From: Trinickia dinghuensis
GTDB lineage: Bacteria; Pseudomonadota; Gammaproteobacteria; Burkholderiales; Burkholderiaceae
Length of the DNA stretch: 64,000 bases
Reading direction: 5' to 3'
Assembly (NCBI RefSeq): GCF_003367175.1
Contig: NZ_QRGA01000006.1
Coordinates: forward strand, 406,783-470,782
The notes under the pieces: generated by a model
The model's input: only the letters and a program-made list of their open reading frames with translations
Databases searched by the model: none
Told to the model about the DNA's origin: nothing
Shown: in pieces, positions 1 through 8,149 of the stretch
Position numbering within the stretch: position 1 is the stretch's first letter
How the letters are laid out: each line of letters opens with the position of its first letter
Program-made: the position numbers and the translations under genes

Positions 1-501
1 CTCGGACCATTCGGCCTTACGAAGCTCCCCGGGGCGAACAAAGGTCAGGATGCCGATAAAGAGCGCACATTTCGTTTCAAAGCCGCCAGCGTAGCCCCGA
101 ATCGCACGCATCAGCGCGCCAACCTCCTTTGGATCCGTGATCGACGCGTAATGCTGCTTTGGGGCAGGCTTGAGCGCCTCGTGAAGATCAGTCGTGGGAT
201 CGTGGCTTACCCGCCCAGTCACCACTGCGTATCTGAAGATCTGCCCGCATTTCTGCAGGGAGCGATGAGCTGTATCGATCGCGCCTCGTCGCTCAATCCT
301 CCGCAAGGCAGTCAGTAACTCCAGCGGCGTGATTTCCGCAATCGGACGCCTGCCTAGAGACGAAAACATATCGCGTTCAAGCCGATGCAAGAAGCGCGAG
401 CCGGTCGGAGTCAAAAGGACATAGAGACCGCCGCCATCGAACAGCTTGACCGGCTTTGCGCCTGGCTTAGCTTTGCGAATCAATGTATCGGAGAGTGTCA
501 C
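1..501 (-). CDS. P4-type tyrosine integrase copy 1, N-terminal part (cut by window edge)
   Basis: The frame is open from a GTG at 501 to the left edge. The protein begins VTLSDTLIRKAKPGAK and runs through GGGLYVLLTPTGSR straight into LHRLERDMFSSLGRRP, ending at the RPGELRKAEW box that holds the first catalytic Arg. It is almost identical to the gene at 1890-2843. Intact P4-type integrases (about 400 aa, DUF4102 plus catalytic domain) have roughly 85-90 further residues between TPTG and HRLERD, so this copy carries the same internal deletion as copy 2. Its upstream flank leads directly into the tRNA 3'-end copy at 650-700, the usual position of an island integrase beside its attachment site. 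The catalytic Tyr lies outside the window. Confidence 0.85.
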   Translation of the reverse strand, partial: MTLSDTLIRKAKPGAKPVKLFDGGGLYVLLTPTGSRFLHRLERDMFSSLGRRPIAEITPLELLTALRRIERRGAIDTAHRSLQKCGQIFRYAVVTGRVSHDPTTDLHEALKPAPKQHYASITDPKEVGALMRAIRGYAGGFETKCALFIGILTFVRPGELRKAEWSE

Positions 502-654
502 GGGGGGTATCTCCCATCGCCGCCTGCGACGTACCCCAGAAACTACCCCCACGAATCGGTGGAAGTCAACGGAATGAGACAGCCCGCCTCGGAATCCCCG
601 AGAAGCCCGTCAATACACGCCGTACGGGCACTAGGATGCCCCAAACGGAACACT
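1..654. repeat. Direct repeat, copy 1 (integrase plus upstream arm; copy 2 at 2343-2994)
   Basis: Positions 1-501 align with 2343-2843 at a constant offset of 2342 with scattered substitutions. Upstream of the start codons the similarity continues to 654 and 2994, with only 2 bp of net length change. Copy 1 then continues into the attachment core, while copy 2 stops at ACACT, where the Tn7-like element begins. This indicates tandem integration or duplication of one integrase type at one tRNA. Confidence 0.9.
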
Positions 655-700
655 CTGGACTCTACTGGAACTCTTTGGATGGTGGGCCAGGTGGGAGTCG
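650..700. repeat. Displaced attachment site: copy of tRNA 3' end and its flank (att1)
   Basis: These 51 bases match 52282-52332 with two substitutions. They include the ACACT target pentamer, the flank downstream of the tRNA, the CCA/acceptor 3' strand and the T-arm up to the T-loop, where the match ends. This is the typical att repeat left by a tRNA-specific tyrosine recombinase. Unlike the copy beside the real tRNA, it is not interrupted by the Tn7-like element, so it also serves as a view of the empty insertion site. Confidence 0.88.
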
Positions 701-756
701 CATTGACGTCGGTCAAGCGCGCCTCGCAAGGGCGCCCACGATGTGGGGATGTACGG

Positions 757-808
757 GTTACCCCCAAACCTACCCCCAATGATGGGCGGAACAAAATGGA
801 ACGAGACG
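757..808. other. Possible remnant of a third integrase upstream arm
   Basis: The pattern (TACCCCC, a gap, GGCGGAA, then GGAACGAGAC) is a degenerate version of the sequence directly upstream of both integrase genes (for example 2872-2930). No integrase coding sequence follows. It may be a scar of an older insertion at the same tRNA. The similarity is short and was judged by eye. Confidence 0.4.
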
Positions 809-970
809 CGAGGCGAAAACATTGCCGCCGCAGGCATAGGTGGACTCGTTGTGCCCCGGCCCTTCGGAAATGGGTTACGACTACAAGGCGGGGGCGAGGC
901 TTCCGGGATCGCCTTGGGACCGCTCACTTTTCAGTTGGCGGCGCTGGTGCATGCGTTACAGCACTTGCTT

Positions 971-994
971 TATTGTATCCAAATAGATACAATA
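971..994. promoter_or_regulatory. Palindromic operator of the toxin-antitoxin operon
   Basis: TATTGTATC, 6 bp, GATACAATA is a perfect 9-bp inverted repeat lying 27 bp before the GTG start of the toxin. The position fits autoregulation by the HTH antitoxin encoded second in the operon. Confidence 0.75.
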
Positions 995-1021
995 GATGTT
1001 CGTTCTACTCCACCCTCGGCC

Positions 1022-1324
1022 GTGAACATAGTTAATGCCACCGAAGAATTCACCGATTGGGTCAGCGCACTGACAGACGTCAAAGCACGCGCTGCGATCT
1101 ACTTGCGGATCAAGCGCGCCGAGCTGGGCAACTTCGGCGAGTACAAGGTTCTCGATGAAGGCGTTTCCGAAATGAAGGTCGACGTTGGCCCCGGCTATCG
1201 GGTCTATTTTGCGCGCGAAGGCCGTGTGACCTACCTACTTCTGTGTGGCGGCGACAAGTCGACCCAGAAGGCCGACATCAAGCGCGCCAAGGCCATGTGG
1301 AAGACAATCAAGGAGCAAGCATGA
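1022..1324 (+). CDS. HigB/RelE-type toxin (addiction module killer protein family)
   Basis: This 100-aa protein has the family pattern EFTDWVSALTDVKARAAI, then GVSEMKVDVGPGYRVYF, then LLLCGGDKSTQKADIKRA. It belongs to the Gp49/HI1419-like group of RelE/ParE-superfamily toxins, generally ribosome-dependent or free mRNA interferases. GTG at 1022 is chosen because translation from there begins at the usual N-terminus, close to the EFTDW motif, and lies just after the operator. The stop overlaps the antitoxin start (ATGA). Toxin-first order is typical of higBA-like pairs. It sits in the relic tRNA island, outside the Tn7-like element. Confidence 0.85.
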   Translation: MNIVNATEEFTDWVSALTDVKARAAIYLRIKRAELGNFGEYKVLDEGVSEMKVDVGPGYRVYFAREGRVTYLLLCGGDKSTQKADIKRAKAMWKTIKEQA

Positions 1325-1620
1325 GCAAAGTCAAGATCTCCCGCTTCGACGTATCGGAGCACCTGGACAGCGAGGAAGTCATCGCCGCTTACCTCAATGC
1401 AGCCCTTGAAGAAGGTGACTCAGATCTGCTCATGGCGGCAATCGCAGATGTCGCCAAAGCGCGCGGCATCGCCAAGGTTGCAGCCGACGCAGGGGTTGGA
1501 CGGGAAAGCCTGTACAAGACACTAGCCCCGGGTTCCAAGCCAAAGCTCGAAACCGTGTTCAAGTTGATGCATGCGCTTGGCGTCAAGTTGACCGCTACGC
1601 CGGAGACGGCTCACGCTTAG
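1321..1620 (+). CDS. HigA-like HTH antitoxin
   Basis: A 99-aa protein of the addiction-module antidote family: ALEEGDSDLLMAAIADVAKA, then a helix-turn-helix around IAKVAADAGVGRESLYKTLA, then PKLETVFKLMHALGVKL. It neutralises the toxin encoded immediately upstream (4-bp ATGA overlap) and presumably binds the palindrome at 971-994. ATG 1321 gives a protein of normal family length. Confidence 0.87.
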   Translation: MSKVKISRFDVSEHLDSEEVIAAYLNAALEEGDSDLLMAAIADVAKARGIAKVAADAGVGRESLYKTLAPGSKPKLETVFKLMHALGVKLTATPETAHA

Positions 1621-1889
1621 CTTGAGGGTTGGCGCGCGGTTGCCTTCTGTTCGCGCCGGATTTCCCGCGGGCCGACGCCCCAAACCGTCAACGTCGGTCG
1701 AATTCTGACCCACCGGGGGACATGGGCACTCCCACTCGATGACGGCACCGTACATCTTTACGCTGCATGTTCGATGCGCCATCGGCAACAACATCGCCGG
1801 TGGTTATGGTCACGCAAAGATCCGCAGGAACTTGCTCCAGGCATCACGCGGTCCCCGACATCGAAATATGCCAACGCGTTGCGCATGTC

Positions 1890-2843
1890 CTACAGAAACT
1901 CTGGGCGAATCGCCACCGTATCGCATTCAAGAGTATCAAGGTAATCAGCCCATGCCTGCATCATTTTCCTGCGCAGCGGCAGATACTCTGCAAAGTTGTA
2001 AGCCCCCCTCACCTCATCCCGCTCGCCGTGAGATAGCTGCCGTTCGATCGCATCGGATGGCCACCCCTGTTCATTGAACAACGTCGACGCGGTACTGCGG
2101 AACCCATGACCGGTCATTTGCTCACTCGTGTAGCCGAGTCTCCGCAGTGCCGCATTCACGGTGTTTTCGCTCATCGGTCGCACACTGGTCCTGACACTGG
2201 GAAAGACGTACCGTCCATGCCCCGTTACCGAATAAAGCTCCTTCAAAACGGCAAGTGACTGCTTCGACAGAGGCACGATATGCTGCTCTTTCATCTTCAT
2301 CCTGCTGGCGGAGATACGCCACTCTGCATGATCGAAGTCGAATTCGGACCATTCAGCCTTGCGAAGCTCCCCGGGACGAACAAAGGTCAGGATACCGATA
2401 AGGAGTGCACATTTCGTTTCAAAGCCACCGGCGTAGCCCCGGATCGCACGCATCAGCGCGCCAACCTCCTTTGGATCCGTGATCGACGCGTAATGCTGCG
2501 TTGGGGCAGGCTTGAGCGCCTCGTGAAGATCGGTCGTGGGGTCGTGGCTCACCCGCCCCGTCACCACCGCGTATCTGAAGATCTGTCCGCATTTCTGCAG
2601 GGAGCGATGGGCCGTGTCGATCGCTCCTCGTCGCTCGATCCTCCGCAAGGCAGTCAGTAACTCCAGCGGCGCGGTTTCCGCAATCGGACGCCTGCCTAGA
2701 GACGGAAACATGTCGCGTTCTAGCCGATGCAAGAAGCGTGAGCCGGTCGGAGTCAAAAGGAGATAGAGACCGCCGCCATCGAACAGCTTGAACGACTTTG
2801 CGCCTGGCTTAGCTTTGCGGATCGAAGTATCGGAGAGTGTCAT
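1890..2843 (-). CDS. P4-type tyrosine integrase copy 2, internally deleted (317 aa)
   Basis: The protein starts MTLSDTSIRKAKPGAK (ATG at 2843; an in-frame start at 2858 is less likely because copy 1 has no equivalent). The C-terminal catalytic domain looks complete: FVRPGELRKAEW (Arg), MKMKEQHIVPLS (Lys region), GHGFRSTAS (HxxR), LSHGERD, and AYNFAEYLP carrying the Tyr nucleophile. The N-terminal half is shortened: TPTGSR is joined directly to FLHRLERD, removing about 85-90 residues of arm/core-binding sequence found in the roughly 400-aa family. The deletion is in frame and shared with copy 1, so it predates the duplication. The protein is probably unable to bind its att site normally. Confidence 0.85.
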   Translation of the reverse strand: MTLSDTSIRKAKPGAKSFKLFDGGGLYLLLTPTGSRFLHRLERDMFPSLGRRPIAETAPLELLTALRRIERRGAIDTAHRSLQKCGQIFRYAVVTGRVSHDPTTDLHEALKPAPTQHYASITDPKEVGALMRAIRGYAGGFETKCALLIGILTFVRPGELRKAEWSEFDFDHAEWRISASRMKMKEQHIVPLSKQSLAVLKELYSVTGHGRYVFPSVRTSVRPMSENTVNAALRRLGYTSEQMTGHGFRSTASTLFNEQGWPSDAIERQLSHGERDEVRGAYNFAEYLPLRRKMMQAWADYLDTLECDTVAIRPEFL

Positions 2844-2989
2844 GGGGGTATCTCCCATCGCCGCCTGCGACCTACCCCAGAAACTACCCCCACGAATCGG
2901 CGGAAGTCAACGGAATGAGACAGCCCTCCTCGGAATCCCCGAGAAGCCCGTCAATACACGCCGTACAGGCACAAGGATGCCCAAACGGA

Positions 2990-2994
2990 ACACT
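2990..2994. repeat. Left 5-bp target-site duplication (ACACT)
   Basis: ACACT abuts the terminal TGTGCCGTTA of the transposon. The same pentamer is at 52282-52286 on the other side. Tn7-family transposition makes 5-bp duplications. The intact site at 645-660 reads through ACACT without interruption. Confidence 0.92.
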
Positions 2995-3126
2995 TGTGCC
3001 GTTAGCCGTAACCTGCCCACGGAATCAAGCACAAGGTGTCCGCGAACGATGGCTCTATCATCTGTCAGGCTTGCTGCAATAAACCATAAGCCGACCCATC
3101 GGTAAGAAATAAAGCATAAGACGTCC
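2995..3126 (+). other. Left transposon end with four TnsB-like binding repeats
   Basis: After the terminal repeat come four related 19-mers in the same orientation at 3000-3018, 3023-3041, 3078-3096 and 3108-3126. The loose consensus is AATAAAGCATAAGNCGTCC. Spacing is uneven (23, 55 and 30 bp). The arrangement is like the separated TnsB sites in the left end of Tn7. Assignment to TnsB is inferred from position and repetition. Confidence 0.8.
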
Positions 3127-3270
3127 GCGAAAATCACCGATAAAACAGTCTACGTTTTCCGCTTTCGCGCAACAAAATTGCGACTAGCATGGAAGAACCG
3201 CCCGAGGGAGCAGCGCTGGAAGGGAAGCCCGAACCCACGCTGATAGCTCTTCGGAAGCAAGGAGATTCCC

Positions 3271-4506
3271 GTGCCAATCTGGACGTCCGCTTCTGTGACC
3301 ACGGAGCCCGAGGTCGTGTTATCCCGGTGGAGAATTCTTGAGACCGATGACGGCACTCGACATTTTGTCGGCGCAAACGAGCGAGACCATACAGGACGTG
3401 TCAGTACCGCAATCGTCGTGTTCGATTGCCGCTCCTTGCGAGGCGAAACGGCGTCTGGCCGTATTTATCAACTGATTGGGGCGCCAGGCTGGTCGAGTAA
3501 CGCAGACTACGTCTGGCAGCGCTGGTGTCAGGCGAACAGCGTGACATCGCATACCGATGTCACCGGGCAACTGCTTGTCACCGCGGAAAGTGACCGCAGC
3601 GTTCCAGCGTGTTCGAATTTCGATTGCACTGAAGCCATGTCTCTTACATCTCCGCAGACAGACCCCGGCCCGAGCCCACTGGCACTCGACCTGCAGTCGC
3701 TTGGGCAACTGGTCAGGAAGCAACGGATTGCGTGCGAGCTTAGCCTTCTCGATGCCGCCGATGCGATGAACGTCGATGCGGTCCTGCTGGGCCACATCGA
3801 AGACGGGCAAACTGTCGACACCGACTCGCTGCTCACCGTCCTGAGAGGACTTGGCTTGCGATTGCTCGTTATGCCAACCGGTGACGCCGAAGTCACCCTG
3901 CGCATGCTCGGCCATACCATCAGCTATCAACCAGCGGCACCGCCAAACGCCGGCCTATCCGATGCTGGAACGTCCTTCGTACTAGACGAGACAACGCCGA
4001 CGTTGTTTGTCGATTTTGATGGAACGCTCCATGTTGGCCGCGCATTTATCGACGAGTGCAACCAGATAACGCTCGACTCTGGGCGGCGTCCAATGGAGTT
4101 TGCCCCACTGCTCGTTGAATTGCTGGAGCCATACCCAGACGTCGAAATCGTTCTTACCACGTCGTGGCTGCAGAAATTGTCCGTCGCCGAAGTCGTTTCT
4201 CACCTGCCATTGGAACTGGCGGGCCGAGTCGTCGGCACAACACGAGACATCAAACCCCGGATGAGCTATGTGTTGAGCGGCGCCGACCGAACCTATGTCA
4301 TCGTCAGCTACGCATACGGACATCGGTTGAAGAACTGGCTCGCGATAGATGACGCGGTGTTTGGTGCGAGCCAATTTGGCAGAGAACCGGGCGCGCTGCT
4401 AGCGCATTTTCTCCTCCTCGATTCGGCCCGCGGCATCGGAGACGCTATACCTCGTCAGCATATTCGACGGTGGCTAGCCGATGTCCATCACGACCGCAGC
4501 TTTTAG
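3271..4506 (+). CDS. Three-part protein: novel N-terminal domain, XRE-like HTH, HAD-type phosphatase domain
   Basis: A GTG start follows an ideal AAGGAG with 6-bp spacing. Residues 1-110 form a domain I do not recognise (WRILETDDGTRHFVGANERD, later WSSNADYVWQRWCQ). Residues 142-192 read as a helix-turn-helix (LGQLVRKQRIACELSLLDAA to IEDGQTVDTDSLLTVLRGLG). Residues 243-400 are a HAD-superfamily domain with the nucleophile motif LFVDFDGTLHVG (D248, D250) and a later WLAIDD acidic motif. It most resembles the HAD domains of Swiss-Army-knife RNA-repair proteins. The combination suggests a DNA-binding regulator or toxin-like enzyme acting on a nucleotide or nucleic-acid phosphate. It is the first cargo gene. 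Substrate unknown. Confidence 0.65.
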   Translation: MPIWTSASVTTEPEVVLSRWRILETDDGTRHFVGANERDHTGRVSTAIVVFDCRSLRGETASGRIYQLIGAPGWSSNADYVWQRWCQANSVTSHTDVTGQLLVTAESDRSVPACSNFDCTEAMSLTSPQTDPGPSPLALDLQSLGQLVRKQRIACELSLLDAADAMNVDAVLLGHIEDGQTVDTDSLLTVLRGLGLRLLVMPTGDAEVTLRMLGHTISYQPAAPPNAGLSDAGTSFVLDETTPTLFVDFDGTLHVGRAFIDECNQITLDSGRRPMEFAPLLVELLEPYPDVEIVLTTSWLQKLSVAEVVSHLPLELAGRVVGTTRDIKPRMSYVLSGADRTYVIVSYAYGHRLKNWLAIDDAVFGASQFGREPGALLAHFLLLDSARGIGDAIPRQHIRRWLADVHHDRSF

Positions 4507-4518
4507 CTGGAGCGCCAC

Positions 4519-4671
4519 ATGAAACGACCCTGCGCTCTTGCTGAATGGTTGTTCCGCTTCGCTTCATCGCAGAAGAACGTTGACCGGCTCGCGATGTGGC
4601 TCGGCGGGACCGTGTCGATAGTCGGGGTGGTGCTCGCCATTGTGATTTTGGTCATGTTGATACTCCGGTAA
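4519..4671 (+). CDS. Small single-pass membrane protein (50 aa)
   Basis: ATG at 4519 follows a GGAG, 12 bp after the stop of the HTH-HAD gene. The product is MKRPCALAEWLFRFASSQKN, then a hydrophobic segment (about residues 27-49, VSIVGVVLAIVILVMLILR). It has a positively charged amphipathic N-terminus and one transmembrane helix. The short spacing suggests co-expression with the upstream gene. It could be a membrane-acting peptide toxin or an anchor, but nothing in the sequence settles this. Confidence 0.45.
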   Translation: MKRPCALAEWLFRFASSQKNVDRLAMWLGGTVSIVGVVLAIVILVMLILR

Positions 4672-5040
4672 GCAGTCTCTGCCGGAGCAATCGCACCTCG
4701 GCTAACAGCGAGGACAGTTCGCAGATGGCGCAGCTTGGAATCGCAGGTCTGCGCCCGGTTATCTCGGCCGGTGTCGGAGCGCCAGCGCGACCTGAACCCA
4801 GCTTACCAACGTGGTCATGGTTCGTGCGGACTGATAATCACATGTGGCAACTCGCATTCGATGGTTAACGTTTTTCCTCCGTCGTCGTGCGTTGCATAAC
4901 AAGCAGCATATAAAAGCATGCAGCATGCATGGTCGGCGACTAAAAAACTGCAACAGATGTGCTTTTTATCCCTCTATGGCATACTTCGTTAATTCGACAG
5001 AGATTTGTCGTCACCAGCATCACCCAACGAGAAATTAGAG
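4672..5040. other. Intergenic region, no convincing gene
   Basis: The stretch moves from GC-rich to AT-rich at about 4870, where the low-GC DUF1173 segment begins. It contains a short direct repeat of GCATGCA near 4916-4930. I see no RNA gene or coding sequence with family resemblance. Confidence 0.5.
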
Positions 5041-6290
5041 ATGGCAAAATACAAAATTCTCAATGAAATAACAGACTTCTCAGCATTACATCAAGATGAA
5101 ATTAATTCCCTACTGAAATCAATAATCGGCAAGAAAGATTCAATTTACTGCTTATGCAACAAAGGAAAGCCTCCGATGCATGTATCGCATCGTGACGGAA
5201 ATTATTTTCCCGTGAGAGATTCAAATACCGGGGACATGCATTACAAGCTTTGCAGGCATCACAAGCTAAAGCAGGAAGAGATTGCGACGATGGGATATGA
5301 CATGGAGGCGCTATCCAGCACAGACGAGGAAGAATTACTCATCTCACTCTCAAAGTCACTTAAAAAGAAAGTCGAGGCACAACCCGCAAATAAAACTGAA
5401 TACCATTTTCGCAATATGATTACCCGCGAGATAACAAATCGCATCACCGAATTGGGATTACTCCACCTTTTATGGGAGCGAGCTGGGCTACATGAATTCC
5501 TCGGCACTCGCTCGGATAACATTTGGGGGAAAATTCGACATGCTGCGAATGGCATTCGCCCACGCGGAATCAATGGATTGCAGTTCGGCCTATCCGATAT
5601 CTTGCTTCTTCCACTGCACTCTGAAACACCGAATCAGAAAGATAGAAATCAAGCGAAATTCAAAGAAGCACAAAGAAAGAACAGATTTCTACTTTTCATC
5701 GCAACCCTCAATCACGACGAAGCAAATGCACTAATTAACGCAAATAATAAAGATTTTTCCCTCACCAAAAACTCGGTCTAAACGTTACACTTTATTCAAA
5801 TTCAGCACATTCAGTCATCGACCCGATGATTGACAGTTTCGAAACCCAGCTAAAGACGTACTCTCAAAAATTTAAAGATGATTTAATTATCCTCGGGATT
5901 GCAGAGCCCGGAAAAATCAAACCATACGCGACGATAAGCTCCGTGGTGGCAATGCCGGTAGTTCACAGTCAAATACCTTACGACTCGGGTTACGAGCGAG
6001 ACCTCGCATTACATCTCATAAGCGAAGAGCGCGCATTTAGAAAACCTCTGCGCTACGACGCAAAAGAATATATGCAGGTTCACCCAGATTTTGTGTTGCT
6101 TGACACAACGGAGCCCGTAGTAGTAGAAGTCTACGGCATGAACACCAAAGAGTATCTCGCTCGCAAAAAAGAGAAGCAAGAAATTTACAGCAAAGGAGAA
6201 TATCCATTTGATTTGTGGGAATGGAATGCCGTCGATTGCAGGGACCTGGGGCAATGGCTAGCGACCACCCCCCTGCCCGTAGGTGCTTGA
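5041..6290 (+). pseudogene. DUF1173 family gene split by a frameshift
   Basis: The first part (5041-5781, 246 aa) has the DUF1173 hallmark: SIYCLCNKGKPPMHVSH, then GDMHYKLCRHHK, and later LGLLHLLWERAGLHEF. The second part (ATG 5826 to 6290) has the matching C-terminus: DSGYERDLALHLISEERAF, KPLRYDAKEY, VHPDFVLLDTTEPVVVEVYG, YLARKKEKQEIY. Family members are normally one protein of about 400 aa. The frames would join if one more base were present in the five-A run at 5767-5771, giving LTKKLGLNVTLY. So this is a one-base deletion, a sequencing error in a homopolymer, or a slippage site. The gene is clearly poorer in GC than its neighbours, suggesting separate acquisition. The family function is unknown; paired Cys/His residues suggest metal binding, and the C-terminus resembles a nuclease-like PDF...EVYG core. 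Confidence 0.75.
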
Positions 6291-6614
6291 CTCAACGGAA
6301 TCAACTAGTGCGCAGCTGCGGTTCTTCGCGCTTGCCACCCACGACCGGACTCGGGTGTATCCCGACCATATCGCGCCAGTTTTCGGGGCCATGTATTTCA
6401 GCGGAACGGCCACAACACCGATGGCGGCCTTCTTACCGAGCCTTGCGCCTCGTTTCATGCAACAAGGGTGAGGCTTGATGTCAGCCACAGTGACTCCGCT
6501 CTTCTGCACAAGTTTGACGACGCGGTCGCGCGTGGCCAAGGCCCTCTTCGTGTAATACCTCCAGGTTGCGCTTGGAGGTATCGCCTTTGCCTCGACTGCG
6601 TCCAAGGTGCACAA
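6258..6614 (-). pseudogene. Degenerate H-NS-like gene
   Basis: Reading leftward, residues 28-43 (TRDRVVKLVQKSGVTV) resemble the linker-proximal part of beta-proteobacterial H-NS proteins. Residues 70-100 contain LKYMAPKTGAIWSGYTR and WVASAKNRS, a degraded form of the C-terminal DNA-binding motif (usually KYRDPKTGATWSGRGRAPAW). The expected coiled N-terminus is missing, and the C-terminus overruns into the end of the DUF1173 gene. A 9-bp inverted repeat (ATACCTCCA/TGGAGGTAT, near 6554-6581) lies in the 5' part. Probably a non-functional relic. Confidence 0.45.
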
Positions 6615-6794
6615 GGGCTACCCGGAATGATTGAATTAGACGCACTACATCACGACGGCAGATTGCGCTACACCGCTATGCAATTTTGATTACAGAATCA
6701 TTTTCATCGATTTTGGCGACGGCCTTGCAATGCACGTGGCATTTATGTTATTTATTCACGCCACAATACATAAAATACCGAGGGCAAAATCGGC

Positions 6795-7334
6795 ATGAAA
6801 CGTAGTCACCTGATGGTCGGCGATAAGTCGTCCGCCGGCGGAACTGTGGTCGAAGGGATTCCGCTGGCCACTCACAAAGACACTGAGCTCACCTTCGTCG
6901 GAGCACAGGTATCCTGCCCAGCGTGCAAGTCGGTCGGGCGCATCGTTGCACAAGGTCCACGTTGGCCGGGATTGATGATGGGCAAGCAACGTGCGCTGGA
7001 AGGTGACATTTGCGCTTGCAAGTGTGAGCCCCCTCCCGTCATGCGTGCGTCTCAATCGGACATGTTCGAGAGCTATGAAGGCCACGACTTAGCGAGAATG
7101 GGATATACCTCCACCGGCGAGTCGATGGAGCATGCCGCCCAGTCCTATGACCAGCACTTCCGGATTATCAATAGCGACGGAGAGCCCGTGGAAGGCTTGC
7201 CTTACCTGCTCAAAACCCAAGACGGGACCACTGTGCAGGGAGTCACATCAGCCAACGGCAAGACAGACCTGCTTTCGGCGAACAATGCGCATGACGTGCA
7301 GTTCTTGCTTCACCTGGCGCAGGGGAGCGAATAA
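6795..7334 (+). CDS. PAAR-domain protein, type VI secretion spike cap (module 1)
   Basis: The N-terminal 100 residues are a PAAR domain: VGDKSSAGGTVVEGIP, THKDTELTFVGAQVSCPACK, RWPGLMMGKQRALEGDICAC. PAAR proteins sharpen the VgrG spike and carry effectors into target cells. Residues 135-175 (DEPVEGLPYLLKTQDGTTVQG-like, TSANGKTDLL) look like a small beta-sandwich adaptor. The stop overlaps the start of the next gene by one base, tying it to the putative effector. The N-terminal region is about 70% identical by eye to the second PAAR gene at 28631-29212. No other type VI genes are in the window, so this is an orphan cargo module using a chromosomal apparatus. Confidence 0.85.
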   Translation: MKRSHLMVGDKSSAGGTVVEGIPLATHKDTELTFVGAQVSCPACKSVGRIVAQGPRWPGLMMGKQRALEGDICACKCEPPPVMRASQSDMFESYEGHDLARMGYTSTGESMEHAAQSYDQHFRIINSDGEPVEGLPYLLKTQDGTTVQGVTSANGKTDLLSANNAHDVQFLLHLAQGSE

Positions 7335-8149
7335 TGCAGCTAGCCAACGCTCTGATGACGCCGAAGGACGACCGGAAGCCCGTCACAGTTCAGTGCAAGG
7401 TCTATTGGGTTCACAGCAACGTATGGAACGACCAGTGGATTGCGAAATACCATGCGTCAGTACCCGCTCTGGCCAAGGACATCCAGGCTCGTAAGGTTGA
7501 TATGTCGAAGCTGGATAGCGAGCCCATTGACGGGTCACCGACCGGCGGGGACGATGCGAACCGCTTCACATGTGAAGACTTCGCCTTCGAGGTCCTCATC
7601 GAATTTGCTTCGCGGAACAAACTCCCCTTGAAAATCAAGACCGCTTCGGCCGTCTTCAAGAACATCGACAAGGACTACAAGTCCGGAAACAAGACGGCTC
7701 CTCCGACTCCCGCCGGGTTCGCCCTCGACGTTGCCTACGCGAGCGGCGCCCCCGACGTGCTGAAGAATTCCGCTCCTGTGGCCGACGGCGACCTGTTGCC
7801 TGGTGACCTCTTCGTTGAGTTCAATGGCGGCCATATCCAGCTCGTAACAGGAGTTGGGCCAGGCAAGGTCGAAATCATGCAAGGCAACTTCCCAGGGCCT
7901 GGCGAAACCCCACGCCGGAAGTGGACAAGCTACCTTGAGCTTGGGCCATGGCTGCGCTCGACGAACGATGGGAACCGAGAAAGCCCAAACTACTTGGGCT
8001 CACCGGTCCAAGATGCCGTCTACGAACAACGCAATGGCAAGTGGATGTATCAGCGCCTTTACGGTAGCTACAGGGATTGGGACTCGGATGTCTGGGGGAC
8101 GATGAACAAGCATGTGCGCTGGAATTTTGCCGAGTTTAACAACCTATGA
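7334..8149 (+). CDS. Putative type VI effector, NlpC/P60- or CHAP-like cysteine amidase
   Basis: A 271-aa protein translationally coupled to the PAAR gene. It has a likely papain-like catalytic pair: Cys80 in NRFTCEDFAFEVLIEF at a helix start, and His167 in LLPGDLFVEFNGGHIQLVTG, with GDLF preceding the His as in CHAP/NlpC enzymes. Such effectors cleave peptidoglycan peptides in the periplasm of the target. There is no signal peptide, as expected for a PAAR-delivered cargo. The following membrane genes are candidate immunity proteins. The fold is inferred from the Cys/His spacing and context only. Confidence 0.6.
   Translation: MQLANALMTPKDDRKPVTVQCKVYWVHSNVWNDQWIAKYHASVPALAKDIQARKVDMSKLDSEPIDGSPTGGDDANRFTCEDFAFEVLIEFASRNKLPLKIKTASAVFKNIDKDYKSGNKTAPPTPAGFALDVAYASGAPDVLKNSAPVADGDLLPGDLFVEFNGGHIQLVTGVGPGKVEIMQGNFPGPGETPRRKWTSYLELGPWLRSTNDGNRESPNYLGSPVQDAVYEQRNGKWMYQRLYGSYRDWDSDVWGTMNKHVRWNFAEFNNL

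Noticed and set aside
1621-1889. Insertion-sequence remnant near GTCGAATTCTGACCCACC
   Set aside because: The phrase resembles flanks of some IS families, but no inverted repeats or transposase fragment could be recognised.
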